Shown: positions 1-9,317 of the stretch, piece by piece
How positions within the stretch are numbered: position 1 is the stretch's first letter
Layout: every line of letters begins with the position of its first letter
NCBI RefSeq assembly: GCF_000317675.1
Contig: NC_019776.1
Coordinates: 1,922,001-1,986,000 of the forward strand
DNA from: Cyanobacterium aponinum PCC 10605
GTDB lineage: Bacteria; Cyanobacteriota; Cyanobacteriia; Cyanobacteriales; Cyanobacteriaceae
DNA length: 64,000 nucleotides
Reading direction: 5' to 3'
Made by a program: the position numbers and the translations under genes
The notes under the pieces: model-generated
Told to the model about the DNA's origin: nothing
Database searches by the model: none
What the model saw: only the letters and a program-made list of their open reading frames with translations

Positions 1-3000
1 TACTGCTCTACCATATTTATCATATACAATATGCGATCGCTCTCTTATCCAACGATGAAGCCCATTTGATAATTGAATTTTATACTCAATTTCCCAATTC
101 ATCTCTTTTTGATTTTGTAAGACTCCGAGATGATAGTTTTCCATGATATTTTTCCATGTTGACTCTACTTCTTGATGATATTCGGGTATAACCATTTCTA
201 AGAGAATCCCCCGATTTGCTAATATGTCTGCAGGAGAATAACCGTATAGTATCTGACAAGCAGGGTTTATATATCTTAATTTTAGGTCTGGTAAAGACAT
301 TGACCAAACCACATCTTGTAGTGAACTTAACACACTATTTAAACGGGCTTCACTTTCCTGTAAGGATTCCTCTGCTTTTTTGCGATCGCTAATATCATTG
401 ATTACAGCAATAAAGTAAGATGGTTCAACGGCAACCCACACCACTGACATATTTAAGTTAATCCAGAGAAAACAATCATGACTGTTACTATTACAACGAA
501 TACGCACTTCTCTCTCGAAAGTGGCTTGATTAGCATTTAAAAGATAGGATAAATCTGTGAGGGTGGCAGAAACATCATCGGGATGAATCAAAGAATGAAA
601 ATCCACATCCACTAAATCGTTGCGATCAAATCCTAATAGTTGAATAAACTTATCATTAGCTAAGACTAATTTACCCGGTAAACTAACTTGCACAATACCA
701 ACGGCGGCTTGATTAAAAATACTGCGGAATCTTTCCTCACTTAATTTCCATCTTAGTTGTGCGAGTCTAACTTCTTCGATGTCTTGCCCACAGGCGATAA
801 TACCAATACCTTGCCCATGATTATCTGTAAAACGGTTAATATTCCATAATAATGTTCTTTCACTACCATCGGCTGTTAGTATTTTTGTTTCTAAGTTTCT
901 CTGCACTTGCCCTTGATTAAGGGTTTTATTGAATATATCTTTTAAATCTTCTCGATTACTAGGGGCAACAAAAAGTAAAAAGTAATCTTCCCCTAATACA
1001 GAGTCTCTTTGCCATCCAAAGATTTTTTCCGCTTCTTCATTCCATTCCACAATGCGATACTCTTGATTTAAGACGACTAAAATTGTCCCCGCAGTTTGAA
1101 CAAAAGTTCTTAATCTTGTGGTAGTTTGTTCTAATTCTTCCGTGCGATCCCTAACTCTAATTTCCAATTCTTCGTTGAGACTGCGAAGTTGAGACTCTGC
1201 TTGTTTGGCAAGAGTTATATCTCTAGCCACCGCATAAATTAAGCCCTCTTCATAGGGTAAACTTTTCCAAGCTAACCAACGATACTGCCCGTCTTTTGTT
1301 AGCCAACGATTTTCAAAATTAACACTTTTAAAACCCCTACTTAATTTTTCTAATTCGGCTTTAGTAATCTCTAAATCATCAGGATGGATAAAAGATAGAA
1401 TATTGCCTTTAATAATTTCTTTTTCTTCATAGCCTAATGTAGTTAAAAAACTAGAATTAATCCTTTTAAAAGAACCATCAACTCCCGTAATACAAAACAT
1501 ATCTAAAGAAAGATTAAAAAAGTAATCTAACTGCATTTGAGTTCTATTTTTATCAATAGCAGTAGCTAAAACATTAGAAATTGTTTGCAAAAAATTAATT
1601 TCTTCTCTGGTAAATTTACGGGGTATTTTACTATAAACTCCTATCACGCCAAAATAATTATCTTCTCCACCAATATTCACTGTCGCACCACTTAAAATTC
1701 CTGTATTATGTAAAAAAGGGGATGGACTAAAACGGGTTTCTACTAATAAATCATCCGTAATTACTGGTTGCATTACCTTCAGGGTATAGCCCGGCATCCA
1801 ACGGGGAGATGAGCCTACTTGTGCGCTTCCAATCCAGTCTGATGACCATCCTTTTCCTGCTTTGACTAAAAATGAGGCTTGATTAGCCTGTAATTCCAAA
1901 ATATCGCAATATTCTACTTTCAAGGTGTCGCTAACAATTTCTACGGTGTCATTAATCAGGGTTTGAATATCATTATTCAGTAAAGCCGTATTGCCTAAAG
2001 ATGCGATCGCAGTTTGATATTTAGCAATTTCTAGGGCTTTTTGAGCATATTCTGACTGTTGAATGGCAATAGCTACCTGAGATCCCAATTTTTGCAGTAA
2101 GACGATTTCTTCTTCTAGCCAGTGTCGGGTTTGACGACAATTTTGAGCGGCTAGTAAGCCCCATAAACCATCATGATAGATAATTGGTACAACTAAATTC
2201 GCCCGTATTTGAATGCCTAAGAGCAAATCTAGGTGACAAGGTGATAAATTTCCCTCAAAAACGTCATCAACTGCCTGAATTCTACCATTGAGATAGGGTT
2301 GAATAAAATCCTTAGCAAAACAGTGATCTTGTACTACCCGCCCATGAATAGACATTACTCCTTCGACGACAGACTCCGCAATAATCACTCCATCCCCATC
2401 AGGATAAAGTTGATAAACAATGACGCGATCGCAATCTAAAAATTGTCTAACCTCATTAACAGTACTATGTAAAATAGTGTCTAATTGTAGAGATTTACGA
2501 ATACGATAACTAAGTTGAGAAAGAATTTTTTCCTGCTCAACCTGTTTTTGTTCTATTTTAAAAGCAGTTTTGACAGTATCTATTTCCTGTTGTTTCCGTT
2601 TTAAATATTGAAATTGCCAAGAAGGAGTTAGCACTTTTAATAACCGTTTAGGAGTTACTAAAAAAAGACGACTACAAACTCCACAAGAAAAATTTTTAAC
2701 ATCTTCTGATGGTAAATTATCAACTAAATCACAATTATAATTACTCGATTTCCCTTGAAAATTATTACTTACTAATAAGAGAGAATCATTGATAACTAAG
2801 TTACTAATAATACTTATTTTTTCGGTACTAATAAAACAAGATAAATCTTCAGACTCTAAATCTTTAACCTTTTTGACTTTCCAATCAGGTTCTAAAATAG
2901 TTTTTAAAATAGTACGATAGCTAAAAATTTCACACCTTGAATCCTTTTCTATAATAAGTCCATCATTAGACGAATCTTCATTTAAAATATTGATTATATT

Positions 3001-3477
3001 AATTAATGATTGATGAGGATGAACAATTTTTAAATTGGGCTTTATAACTTCATTAACAGAAATTTTTTGATAAATATATTCAGTATTAAAATATTGACAT
3101 ATACTATGAGGAGTAATAATTCCTTTTAAAAAACCTTGCTCATTTAAACATCCATAAAGTTGATATTTATTTAGATAAAGATTATTTGCAATGGTAAAAA
3201 CATCAGGAAGATTATCAATGGAAATATAAGGAAAAGATTGACAAAAATTTTTAGCCCTAAGAGAATAAAGATTAATATTCTCTGCCACAATTTTGATAAT
3301 GATATGAGGAGAAATATAACCGAGAGGAAATGAGTTATTAGCAACAATTAAAAAATCATGACCCATTAACAACTTTTTTAAGACATCAACAAAGGAAGTC
3401 TCAGGAGAAATGACAAAAGGACAATAATCAATAATGATACTATTTATACGAGTTTCATGATTCATAAGCACAAGCAT
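1..3477 (-). CDS. CBS-GAF-GAF-multi-PAS sensory protein with bilin-type GAF (partial, runs off left edge)
   Basis: The frame is open without a stop from ATG 3477 to base 1, giving 1159 residues of a longer protein. Order seen: a CBS-like pair (about residues 10-130), a linker, a first GAF domain (about 315-465), a second GAF, and at least four PAS/PAC units separated by a coiled coil (NEELEIRVRDRTEELEQ), the last cut by the window edge. The first GAF has the phytochrome/cyanobacteriochrome core: DRVIVYQLYPDG, then D384-H-C386-F, then C414-H415. Cysteines 28 residues apart in DXCF and CH contexts are the hallmark of two-cysteine DXCF cyanobacteriochromes, so bilin binding is likely (inference). 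The output domain (kinase or GGDEF) must lie beyond base 1. A stop codon lies in frame just upstream of the ATG; no clear Shine-Dalgarno is seen, and ATG 3465 is an alternative start. Confidence 0.85.
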   Translation of the reverse strand, partial: MLVLMNHETRINSIIIDYCPFVISPETSFVDVLKKLLMGHDFLIVANNSFPLGYISPHIIIKIVAENINLYSLRAKNFCQSFPYISIDNLPDVFTIANNLYLNKYQLYGCLNEQGFLKGIITPHSICQYFNTEYIYQKISVNEVIKPNLKIVHPHQSLINIINILNEDSSNDGLIIEKDSRCEIFSYRTILKTILEPDWKVKKVKDLESEDLSCFISTEKISIISNLVINDSLLLVSNNFQGKSSNYNCDLVDNLPSEDVKNFSCGVCSRLFLVTPKRLLKVLTPSWQFQYLKRKQQEIDTVKTAFKIEQKQVEQEKILSQLSYRIRKSLQLDTILHSTVNEVRQFLDCDRVIVYQLYPDGDGVIIAESVVEGVMSIHGRVVQDHCFAKDFIQPYLNGRIQAVDDVFEGNLSPCHLDLLLGIQIRANLVVPIIYHDGLWGLLAAQNCRQTRHWLEEEIVLLQKLGSQVAIAIQQSEYAQKALEIAKYQTAIASLGNTALLNNDIQTLINDTVEIVSDTLKVEYCDILELQANQASFLVKAGKGWSSDWIGSAQVGSSPRWMPGYTLKVMQPVITDDLLVETRFSPSPFLHNTGILSGATVNIGGEDNYFGVIGVYSKIPRKFTREEINFLQTISNVLATAIDKNRTQMQLDYFFNLSLDMFCITGVDGSFKRINSSFLTTLGYEEKEIIKGNILSFIHPDDLEITKAELEKLSRGFKSVNFENRWLTKDGQYRWLAWKSLPYEEGLIYAVARDITLAKQAESQLRSLNEELEIRVRDRTEELEQTTTRLRTFVQTAGTILVVLNQEYRIVEWNEEAEKIFGWQRDSVLGEDYFLLFVAPSNREDLKDIFNKTLNQGQVQRNLETKILTADGSERTLLWNINRFTDNHGQGIGIIACGQDIEEVRLAQLRWKLSEERFRSIFNQAAVGIVQVSLPGKLVLANDKFIQLLGFDRNDLVDVDFHSLIHPDDVSATLTDLSYLLNANQATFEREVRIRCNSNSHDCFLWINLNMSVVWVAVEPSYFIAVINDISDRKKAEESLQESEARLNSVLSSLQDVVWSMSLPDLKLRYINPACQILYGYSPADILANRGILLEMVIPEYHQEVESTWKNIMENYHLGVLQNQKEMNWEIEYKIQLSNGLHRWIRERSHIVYDKYGRAV

Positions 3478-3530
3478 GAAGATTGTTATCAAGAGAATCT
3501 ATCACTGCTTTTATATTTCTAGTTTACATA

Positions 3531-3630
3531 ATAATTTCTAAACTTTTAGCTTTTATTTTGCTATAAATATCATTCAATAAACGTTATAGAAGCCATCTTC
3601 CGCTAATTTATTATAACGACTGTGTGAGAG
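3531..3630. repeat. Diverged ~100-nt direct repeat, left copy
   Basis: This stretch aligns nearly end to end with 4906-5005 (about three quarters identical by eye, one single-base gap). Shared blocks include AAACTTTTAG, CTATAAA, ATTCAATAAA and GTTATAGAAG. The two copies lie in the same orientation and bracket the acyltransferase and VOC-like genes. It sits in the 290-nt gap between the sensor gene and the acyltransferase gene, where nothing else was recognised. Confidence 0.6.
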
Positions 3631-3767
3631 CCTAATTTATTATGACTCGTCAAAAAAGAAATTAAATATAATTCTATTTAAGATTAATCAAGAATAATAT
3701 ATCTTTATACTGACTTTTGCAAAAAGTATAATGATTGTCTTACAAAAATAATGTATTTTTGGGAAAA

Positions 3768-4400
3768 TTATTCCTCTACAATTTTTTTTAGTTCTTGAAT
3801 ATTATTACTGCATAATACGGGAATATATTTTGTGATTTTTTCCAAAGTCCAATCCCACCATTTTAATTCTAATAAAAAATTGATTATTTCATCATCAAAA
3901 CGTTTTCTAATAATTTGAGCAGGATTACCGCCAACAATATGATAAGCAGGAATGTCTTTTGTTACCATCGAATTAGTCGCTACAATGACACCATCCCCAA
4001 TTTTCACACCGGGCATAATCGTTGTATTGTAACCTAGCCACACATCATTTCCAATGATAGTATCTCCTTTTGATGTTGCTTCCACTGACATTTTATCTTC
4101 CCATCCATTACCGAAAATAGCGAAAGGATAGGTGGTGAAATTATTCAAAGGATGATTTGCTCCGTTCATAATAAATTTAACATTACTAGCAATAGCACAA
4201 AATTTACCGATAATTAATTTATCACCAATAAAATCAAAGTGATATAATACGTTTTTTTCAAAATTTAAAGGATTTTCAAAATCATCGTAGTAAGTAAAAT
4301 CACCAACAATGATATTTGGATTTTTAACGATATTTTTTAAGAAACAAAGACGACTATAATTAGTTAAAGGATATATTTGCTCTGGATTAGGATAAGTCAT
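3768..4400 (-). CDS. Vat/CatB-type hexapeptide acyltransferase (xenobiotic acetyltransferase family)
   Basis: A 210-residue protein of the usual length for the Vat/CatB family of left-handed beta-helix acetyltransferases, which move acetyl from acetyl-CoA to a hydroxyl of small molecules such as streptogramins or chloramphenicol. Imperfect hexapeptide turns are visible (IGKFCAIASNVKFIMNG; TIIGNDVWLGYNTTIMPGVK; IGDGVIVATNSMV), and His83 in NGANH is the family catalytic base. The C-terminal part has the usual VGGNPAQIIRKRF turn followed by helices. The true substrate is unknown, since many chromosomal members are not resistance enzymes. It is followed downstream by the VOC-like gene on the opposite side of a 65-base gap on the same map, and both genes share the minus strand. 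The pair is bracketed by direct repeats, which hints at acquisition as a unit. Confidence 0.85.
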   Translation of the reverse strand: MTYPNPEQIYPLTNYSRLCFLKNIVKNPNIIVGDFTYYDDFENPLNFEKNVLYHFDFIGDKLIIGKFCAIASNVKFIMNGANHPLNNFTTYPFAIFGNGWEDKMSVEATSKGDTIIGNDVWLGYNTTIMPGVKIGDGVIVATNSMVTKDIPAYHIVGGNPAQIIRKRFDDEIINFLLELKWWDWTLEKITKYIPVLCSNNIQELKKIVEE

Positions 4401-4465
4401 TTGACCTTGGTAAGCAACTTTATTGTTTTTAGAAAAAAGAGATTTTTAGGAATAAAAAAATTGTT

Positions 4466-4768
4466 TTAATGCCATAGATTTTCTATTTCTTGTAATTGGT
4501 TTTGCTCATTAAAATTTTCCCAAACAATACCATTTACATCTATTTCTTGACTAAATGTTGTTGCTTCGGAATCTTCCCAGCCTAAATGTCTTAAACTTCC
4601 CTGTTTTACGCTTTTGTCTTGTCTTACAGAGAAATTAACAGTTTCTGTTTTCCACAAGGCATATTCATTCTCAATAATTATAATTGGTGATGCTGATAAA
4701 CGTTTACTATATTCTTCAATACTTTCTTTTAAATTATGGGTGGATAAAGCAATATGTATTTTCTTCAT
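4466..4768 (-). CDS. Small VOC/glyoxalase-like protein
   Basis: A 100-residue protein opening with MKKIHIALSTHNLKESIEEY, the beta-alpha pattern of the first module of vicinal-oxygen-chelate (glyoxalase/bleomycin-resistance) proteins, with the first-strand His at position 5. The rest (ALWKTETVNFSVRQDK, LRHLGWEDSEA) resembles short cyanobacterial ArsI/CadI-like proteins. It holds only about one VOC module, so it probably dimerises. No enzymatic activity can be assigned. It lies upstream-adjacent to base 4466 of a 65-base gap after the acyltransferase gene start on the minus strand, inside the region flanked by the two 100-nt repeats. Confidence 0.6.
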   Translation of the reverse strand: MKKIHIALSTHNLKESIEEYSKRLSASPIIIIENEYALWKTETVNFSVRQDKSVKQGSLRHLGWEDSEATTFSQEIDVNGIVWENFNEQNQLQEIENLWH

Positions 4769-4905
4769 CGGGTGAATTTATTATCCTGATTAATGTTTAC
4801 TTTTCCATTGTAGAGTTTAGTTATATAACAATTATGGCTCTATCACTTCTCGTCGTGTAAATTATTAGTTAGGGTAGGTAATAGGCAATAGGCGATTATT
4901 AAATA

Positions 4906-5005
4906 ATAATTTATAAACTTTTAGTTTTTCTCTTAACTATAAACACTATTCAATAAAAGTTATAGAAGTCCTGTTTCTCTTAATTTATCATAACCATTGT
5001 AGAAG
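4906..5005. repeat. Diverged ~100-nt direct repeat, right copy
   Basis: Partner of 3531-3630 in the same orientation. It lies in the 388-base gene-free stretch 4769-5156, which also holds a short run of the common cyanobacterial filler GGTAATAGGCAATAGGC near 4876-4893. No coding frame or RNA gene was recognised in this gap. Confidence 0.6.
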
Positions 5006-5156
5006 AACCACAATTATAAATTCTACTTAAAAAATAAATTTTTACAAAAAAAAGTTTCAGATACTAACACTATTGCTTATGCTTTTTTGATAGCATTTTT
5101 TTATACAAATGATTTGGCGCTACTATAATGCGATAATTCATGTAATTTCAAGTTAA

Positions 5157-5771
5157 TTAAAGGGATATGATGAATTCCTTTAAATTATCAAAAGCTGAGT
5201 TATTAAAATCAAAGTAACCTACTTCAGATGCTTCGGCTAATCGTTTATCTGGAATTTCTCTACTTGCTAACCAAGCGTGAATTTTAGCTTTGTCTATGTT
5301 TTTGGGGAAAATATCTGATTTTTGTCTTATACAATCAAAATATTTATCAACACAATTCATTGATATATCATTCTTTAATGATTTTAAGCATAAAGTTTCT
5401 AGCATTCCCGAATTTTGATTATCTGGCAGAATAAATATATTAATTTTCGGTGTTCCTTTGCTTGATTTTGATAAATTATTCGGATTTGATAAATTTGCTC
5501 TTTTTAGTGCAGAGCAAATACTCTTAAAAAGATCCTCAATGGGTTTATTATCAGCATCTCTAGTAATTCCAATAGAAACCAATTGAGAAAAATTTGGTCT
5601 CAATACTAATGTTTTTAGATAAGAATATAAGTTATCCTTGCCATTGTAAGACTCTACCATCATGTCACAAATGTTTAAATATTTAAGAAAACTTTGAAAG
5701 AATCTAATTTCATCTTTACCTTCTCCAATTAATAATTTTGGTTTATTAATTTGTTTAATTTCTTGGGACAT
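5157..5771 (-). CDS. TOPRIM-like nuclease-type protein (DUF3226-like), partner of upstream ATPase
   Basis: A 204-residue protein with the signature acidic residues of a TOPRIM fold: LLIGEGKDE (Glu17, Glu21) after the first strand and TRDADNKP (Asp72, Asp74) after the next, then ILPDNQNSGMLETL. This matches DUF3226-type proteins, which are usually encoded beside an AAA ATPase. In OLD, Gabija and PARIS systems a TOPRIM module acts as the nuclease or effector controlled by an ABC-type ATPase; that function is inferred here, not shown. Its ATG overlaps the TAA of the ATPase gene by one base (TAATG), so the two are translationally coupled. No homolog-specific name is justified. Confidence 0.7.
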   Translation of the reverse strand: MSQEIKQINKPKLLIGEGKDEIRFFQSFLKYLNICDMMVESYNGKDNLYSYLKTLVLRPNFSQLVSIGITRDADNKPIEDLFKSICSALKRANLSNPNNLSKSSKGTPKINIFILPDNQNSGMLETLCLKSLKNDISMNCVDKYFDCIRQKSDIFPKNIDKAKIHAWLASREIPDKRLAEASEVGYFDFNNSAFDNLKEFIISL

Positions 5772-6835
5772 TATCTCATTTCAAAATTCATTTCAACAGA
5801 GGTATTAATTGTTTCTTTATCATAAGAAAATACTTGAATAAAATCATTAACTCTTTCTAATCGATGGTAAGTAAAATCGTAATTACTATCATTATTAAAT
5901 GCTTGGTGGGCTGATGTTATACATTCAAAACTGTGGGTAGTAGCAAATATTTGGGTATTAGTTTGACGAGAAATTAAATCTATTCCTTTCCATATATCAG
6001 TTATTTTCGAATAATGTAACCCATTTTCAATTTCGTCAATTAAAACTACTCCATTTTCTGTTGTAGCTATAGCTAATATTATCGATAGTAAGCGGGAAAT
6101 TCCTTCACCCATGTAAGCAATTGGGATTAATTCTCCTATTCCAATATCTCCTGCAATCATAGGCAAACCTCCTTCAATCAAAACTGCTAAACGCTCCAAT
6201 CTAGGTTCTAATAACTGTAGGATATTAACTATTTTATCTTGACGCTTTTTCTTTTCCAAATTACTAAATCTTTCTGTATCTTCTCTATTGGAGCGAAGTT
6301 TGGAGGAAATAAAAATTCCTGGTTTTAAATAAATAGGTTCTCTTTTTCCAGTTATTAAGCCGTCCGGAGTAACCATTAAGCTGGAGTCTACTTTTAAATC
6401 ACCTTTTTTGTAAGTTAAATTGAGTTTATTTGGAATTAATTCTGTCGTTAATGAGCTAAGTGATTTCGGTTTATCTTGCATATTTTGCTGTGGAGATAAA
6501 GAGAAATTTTCTGAACTTAAGTTAATTGTTAAAATTTCAGGTTTAGTTTCATTTTTATTTTTTGCAATCAATTCAATAATATTATCTATCTTTTTATTAT
6601 TAAATAGCCATCCCCACATTGTTTCATAATTATTTGTGAATTGTTCAATACCCCTAAACATATTAATTCTGAGTGATAAATCAGGAATATTTGCACCTAA
6701 TAAAAGGAATATTGCTTCTAATAAGGATGTTTTACCTACATTATTCATCCCCCCAATTAGATTTAATCTTGATATATTGTTTAAAGTTAAATTTTGGAAA
6801 CAACGGAAGTTTTTAACTGTTAAATTTGTAAACAT
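5771..6835 (-). CDS. ABC/SMC-type AAA ATPase (AAA_21/OLD-like), defence-type pair
   Basis: A 354-residue single-gene ATPase of the OLD/RecF-like AAA group. The N-terminus MFTNLTVKNFRCFQN is the usual first strand; Walker A is GMNNVGKTS (Lys35); the ABC-type signature region is GEGISRLLS; Walker B is VVLIDEIENGLH; and the H-loop is IFATTHS. It lacks any TOPRIM domain of its own, and the next gene supplies one, so the pair looks like a split OLD or PARIS-like module. It is the first gene of a two-gene operon on the minus strand, with a one-base overlap. Defence function is inference from architecture. Confidence 0.8.
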   Translation of the reverse strand: MFTNLTVKNFRCFQNLTLNNISRLNLIGGMNNVGKTSLLEAIFLLLGANIPDLSLRINMFRGIEQFTNNYETMWGWLFNNKKIDNIIELIAKNKNETKPEILTINLSSENFSLSPQQNMQDKPKSLSSLTTELIPNKLNLTYKKGDLKVDSSLMVTPDGLITGKREPIYLKPGIFISSKLRSNREDTERFSNLEKKKRQDKIVNILQLLEPRLERLAVLIEGGLPMIAGDIGIGELIPIAYMGEGISRLLSIILAIATTENGVVLIDEIENGLHYSKITDIWKGIDLISRQTNTQIFATTHSFECITSAHQAFNNDSNYDFTYHRLERVNDFIQVFSYDKETINTSVEMNFEMR

Positions 6836-7120
6836 AGATTATGTATAACAAAAAATAAATAATTTTTATATATAGTTCTTGAAGTACTAGAAACTTATTT
6901 TTATAAACTTTAATTATTCTAACGGAATTTTCTTTCAATCTTTTAATCATATCTTGTTTTGCACATACACTTCCAGCGATCGCATCTTTTATTTTCGGAA
7001 TACAATAAATGATCAAGAGAATTTATATGGAAAAAAGCTACAAAAATTAATAGTTTATGACTCCAAAATGAGTTAAGTTGAAATTTTAATCTGCATTTTA
7101 AAGATAAGAAAAGTTTATCT

Positions 7121-9094
7121 ATGTCTCAACCAACTATTGAATCGATACTTAAAGAAAAACGTACCTTTGCCCCTTCATCGCAATTTTCAGAAAGAGCTTG
7201 TATAAAAAGTTGGGAGCAATATCAAGAATTATATAATCGGGCGGCTCAAGACCCCATTAAATTCTGGGAAGAATTAGCAGAGCAAGAACTAGATTGGTTT
7301 CAAAAGTGGGATCAGGTTCTCGATTGGACTAATCCTCCCTTTGCTAAGTGGTTCGTGAATGGAAAAATAAATATTTCTTATAACTGCCTCGATCGCCATT
7401 TAACCACCCCAAGACGCAATAAAGCCGCCATTATCTGGGAAGGAGAACCAGGTGACAGTCGTACTTTAACTTATGCTCAACTTCATCGGGAAGTGTGTCA
7501 ATGCGCCAACGTGATGAAGCAATTAGGAGTGAAAAAAGGGGATGTTGTTGCTATTTATATGCCCATGATTCCCGAAGCTGCGATCGCCATGTTAGCCTGT
7601 GCCAGAATTGGGGCGGTGCATAGTGTGGTATTTGGGGGATTTAGTGCCGAAGCTCTCAGGGATAGAATTAACGCCGCTCAAGCAAAATTAGTGGTAACTG
7701 CTGACGGTGGTTTCCGTAAAGATAAAGTAGTTGCTTTAAAAGAGCAGGTTGACTTAGCCATTGCTGATAACCATACCCCTAGCGTAGAAAATGTGTTGGT
7801 GGTAGAACGTACCAAAGAAAAAGTACCCATGGAAGCAGGTAGAGATCATTGGTGGCATGACTTACAAGCAGGTGTTTCTGCCCATTGTGAACCCGAAATG
7901 ATGGATAGTGAGGATATGCTATTTATTCTCTATACCAGTGGTAGCACGGGCAAACCGAAGGGGGTAGTTCACACCACAGGGGGGTATAACCTTTACTCTC
8001 ACATGACTAGCAAATGGATTTTTGACCTCAAAGATGAGGATGTTTACTGGTGTACTGCTGATGTGGGTTGGATTACAGGTCACAGTTATATCGTTTATGG
8101 GCCTCTTTCCAATGGTGCTACCAGCGTCATGTATGAAGGTGTACCTCGTCCTTCTAACCTTGGTTGTTTCTGGGATATAATCGAGAAATATGGAGTAAAT
8201 ATTTTCTATACCGCTCCCACTGCTATCCGTGCGTTTATCAAAATGGGAGAACATCACCCCAACGCCCGTGACTTGTCTTCTTTAAGGCTTTTAGGTACAG
8301 TGGGCGAACCCATTAACCCAGAAGCATGGATGTGGTATCATAAGGTAATCGGGAAAGAAAAATGTCCCATTGTGGATACTTGGTGGCAAACGGAAACAGG
8401 GGGCGTTATGATTACTCCTCTCCCCGGTGCGACTCCTACTAAACCGGGTTCAGCTACCCATCCTTTCCCCGGTATCATTGCCGATGTGGTGGATTTAGAT
8501 GGGAATCCTGTGGGTGATAATGAGGGCGGTTATTTGGTGATTAAGCATCCTTGGCCCGGTATGATGAGAACAGTATATGGAGATCCCGATCGCTTCCGTA
8601 ATACTTATTGGGAACATATCGCCCCGAAAGATGGACAGTATCTCTATTTTGCTGGAGATGGTGCGAGACGGGATGAAGATGGTTATTTTTGGGTAATGGG
8701 TCGTGTTGACGATGTAATCAATGTTTCTGGACACCGTTTAGGCACAATGGAAGTGGAATCAGCTTTAGTATCTCATCCTGCGGTAGCAGAGGCGGCGGTT
8801 GTCGGTAAACCTGATGATATTAAAGGGGAGGAAATCTTTGCTTTTATTACCCTTGAAGGTGGTTTTACTCCCAGTGATGAGTTAGCAAATGAGCTTAAAG
8901 CCCATGTCGTCCAAGAAATAGGTGCGATCGCACGTCCGGGAGAAATCAGATTTACGGATGGAATGCCAAAGACTCGTTCAGGGAAAATTATGCGCAGATT
9001 ATTGCGTAGTCTAGCCTCTGGGCAAGAGATTGCAGGGGATACTTCTACTTTAGAAGATCGTGGCGTCTTAGATAAATTAAGAGAAGGGGCATAA
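7121..9094 (+). CDS. acs: Acetyl-CoA synthetase
   Basis: A 657-residue AMP-forming acetate-CoA ligase, the family's normal length. It activates acetate with ATP and transfers it to CoA in the cytosol. Visible motifs: N-terminal ACS domain ([17 protein letters not shown]), the P-loop-like [15 protein letters not shown], the acetate-pocket region [11 protein letters not shown], the hinge [16 protein letters not shown], and [11 protein letters not shown], in which Lys622 is the catalytic lysine that is reversibly acetylated in this family. The gene stands alone, divergent from the ATPase gene, with 285 bases between them. Confidence 0.97.
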   Translation: MSQPTIESILKEKRTFAPSSQFSERACIKSWEQYQELYNRAAQDPIKFWEELAEQELDWFQKWDQVLDWTNPPFAKWFVNGKINISYNCLDRHLTTPRRNKAAIIWEGEPGDSRTLTYAQLHREVCQCANVMKQLGVKKGDVVAIYMPMIPEAAIAMLACARIGAVHSVVFGGFSAEALRDRINAAQAKLVVTADGGFRKDKVVALKEQVDLAIADNHTPSVENVLVVERTKEKVPMEAGRDHWWHDLQAGVSAHCEPEMMDSEDMLFILYTSGSTGKPKGVVHTTGGYNLYSHMTSKWIFDLKDEDVYWCTADVGWITGHSYIVYGPLSNGATSVMYEGVPRPSNLGCFWDIIEKYGVNIFYTAPTAIRAFIKMGEHHPNARDLSSLRLLGTVGEPINPEAWMWYHKVIGKEKCPIVDTWWQTETGGVMITPLPGATPTKPGSATHPFPGIIADVVDLDGNPVGDNEGGYLVIKHPWPGMMRTVYGDPDRFRNTYWEHIAPKDGQYLYFAGDGARRDEDGYFWVMGRVDDVINVSGHRLGTMEVESALVSHPAVAEAAVVGKPDDIKGEEIFAFITLEGGFTPSDELANELKAHVVQEIGAIARPGEIRFTDGMPKTRSGKIMRRLLRSLASGQEIAGDTSTLEDRGVLDKLREGA

Positions 9095-9317
9095 ACTATA
9101 GCAATCCTATTTGAGTTATGAAATTATCATAAAGGTAGGTGTCAGGTTTGCCCCTTGCAGGTTTTGGGGTATTAGGGGATGAGGAGAGAGGGGGAGGTTA
9201 ATTAAACACTTTTGCCTTTTCCCTTTTCCCTATCTAAACTAATAATTCAAATACTCTAAGTAATAAAGCCTAAATTCTTCCTTTAGGTTTGATAAAAGAA
9301 AATTCGGAATTCCGGTT

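Noticed and set aside
6813-7016. 67-codon frame on the minus strand upstream of the ATPase gene
   Set aside because: It overlaps the ATPase start, is AT-rich with a KYKFNS-type composition and has no ribosome site or family signal.
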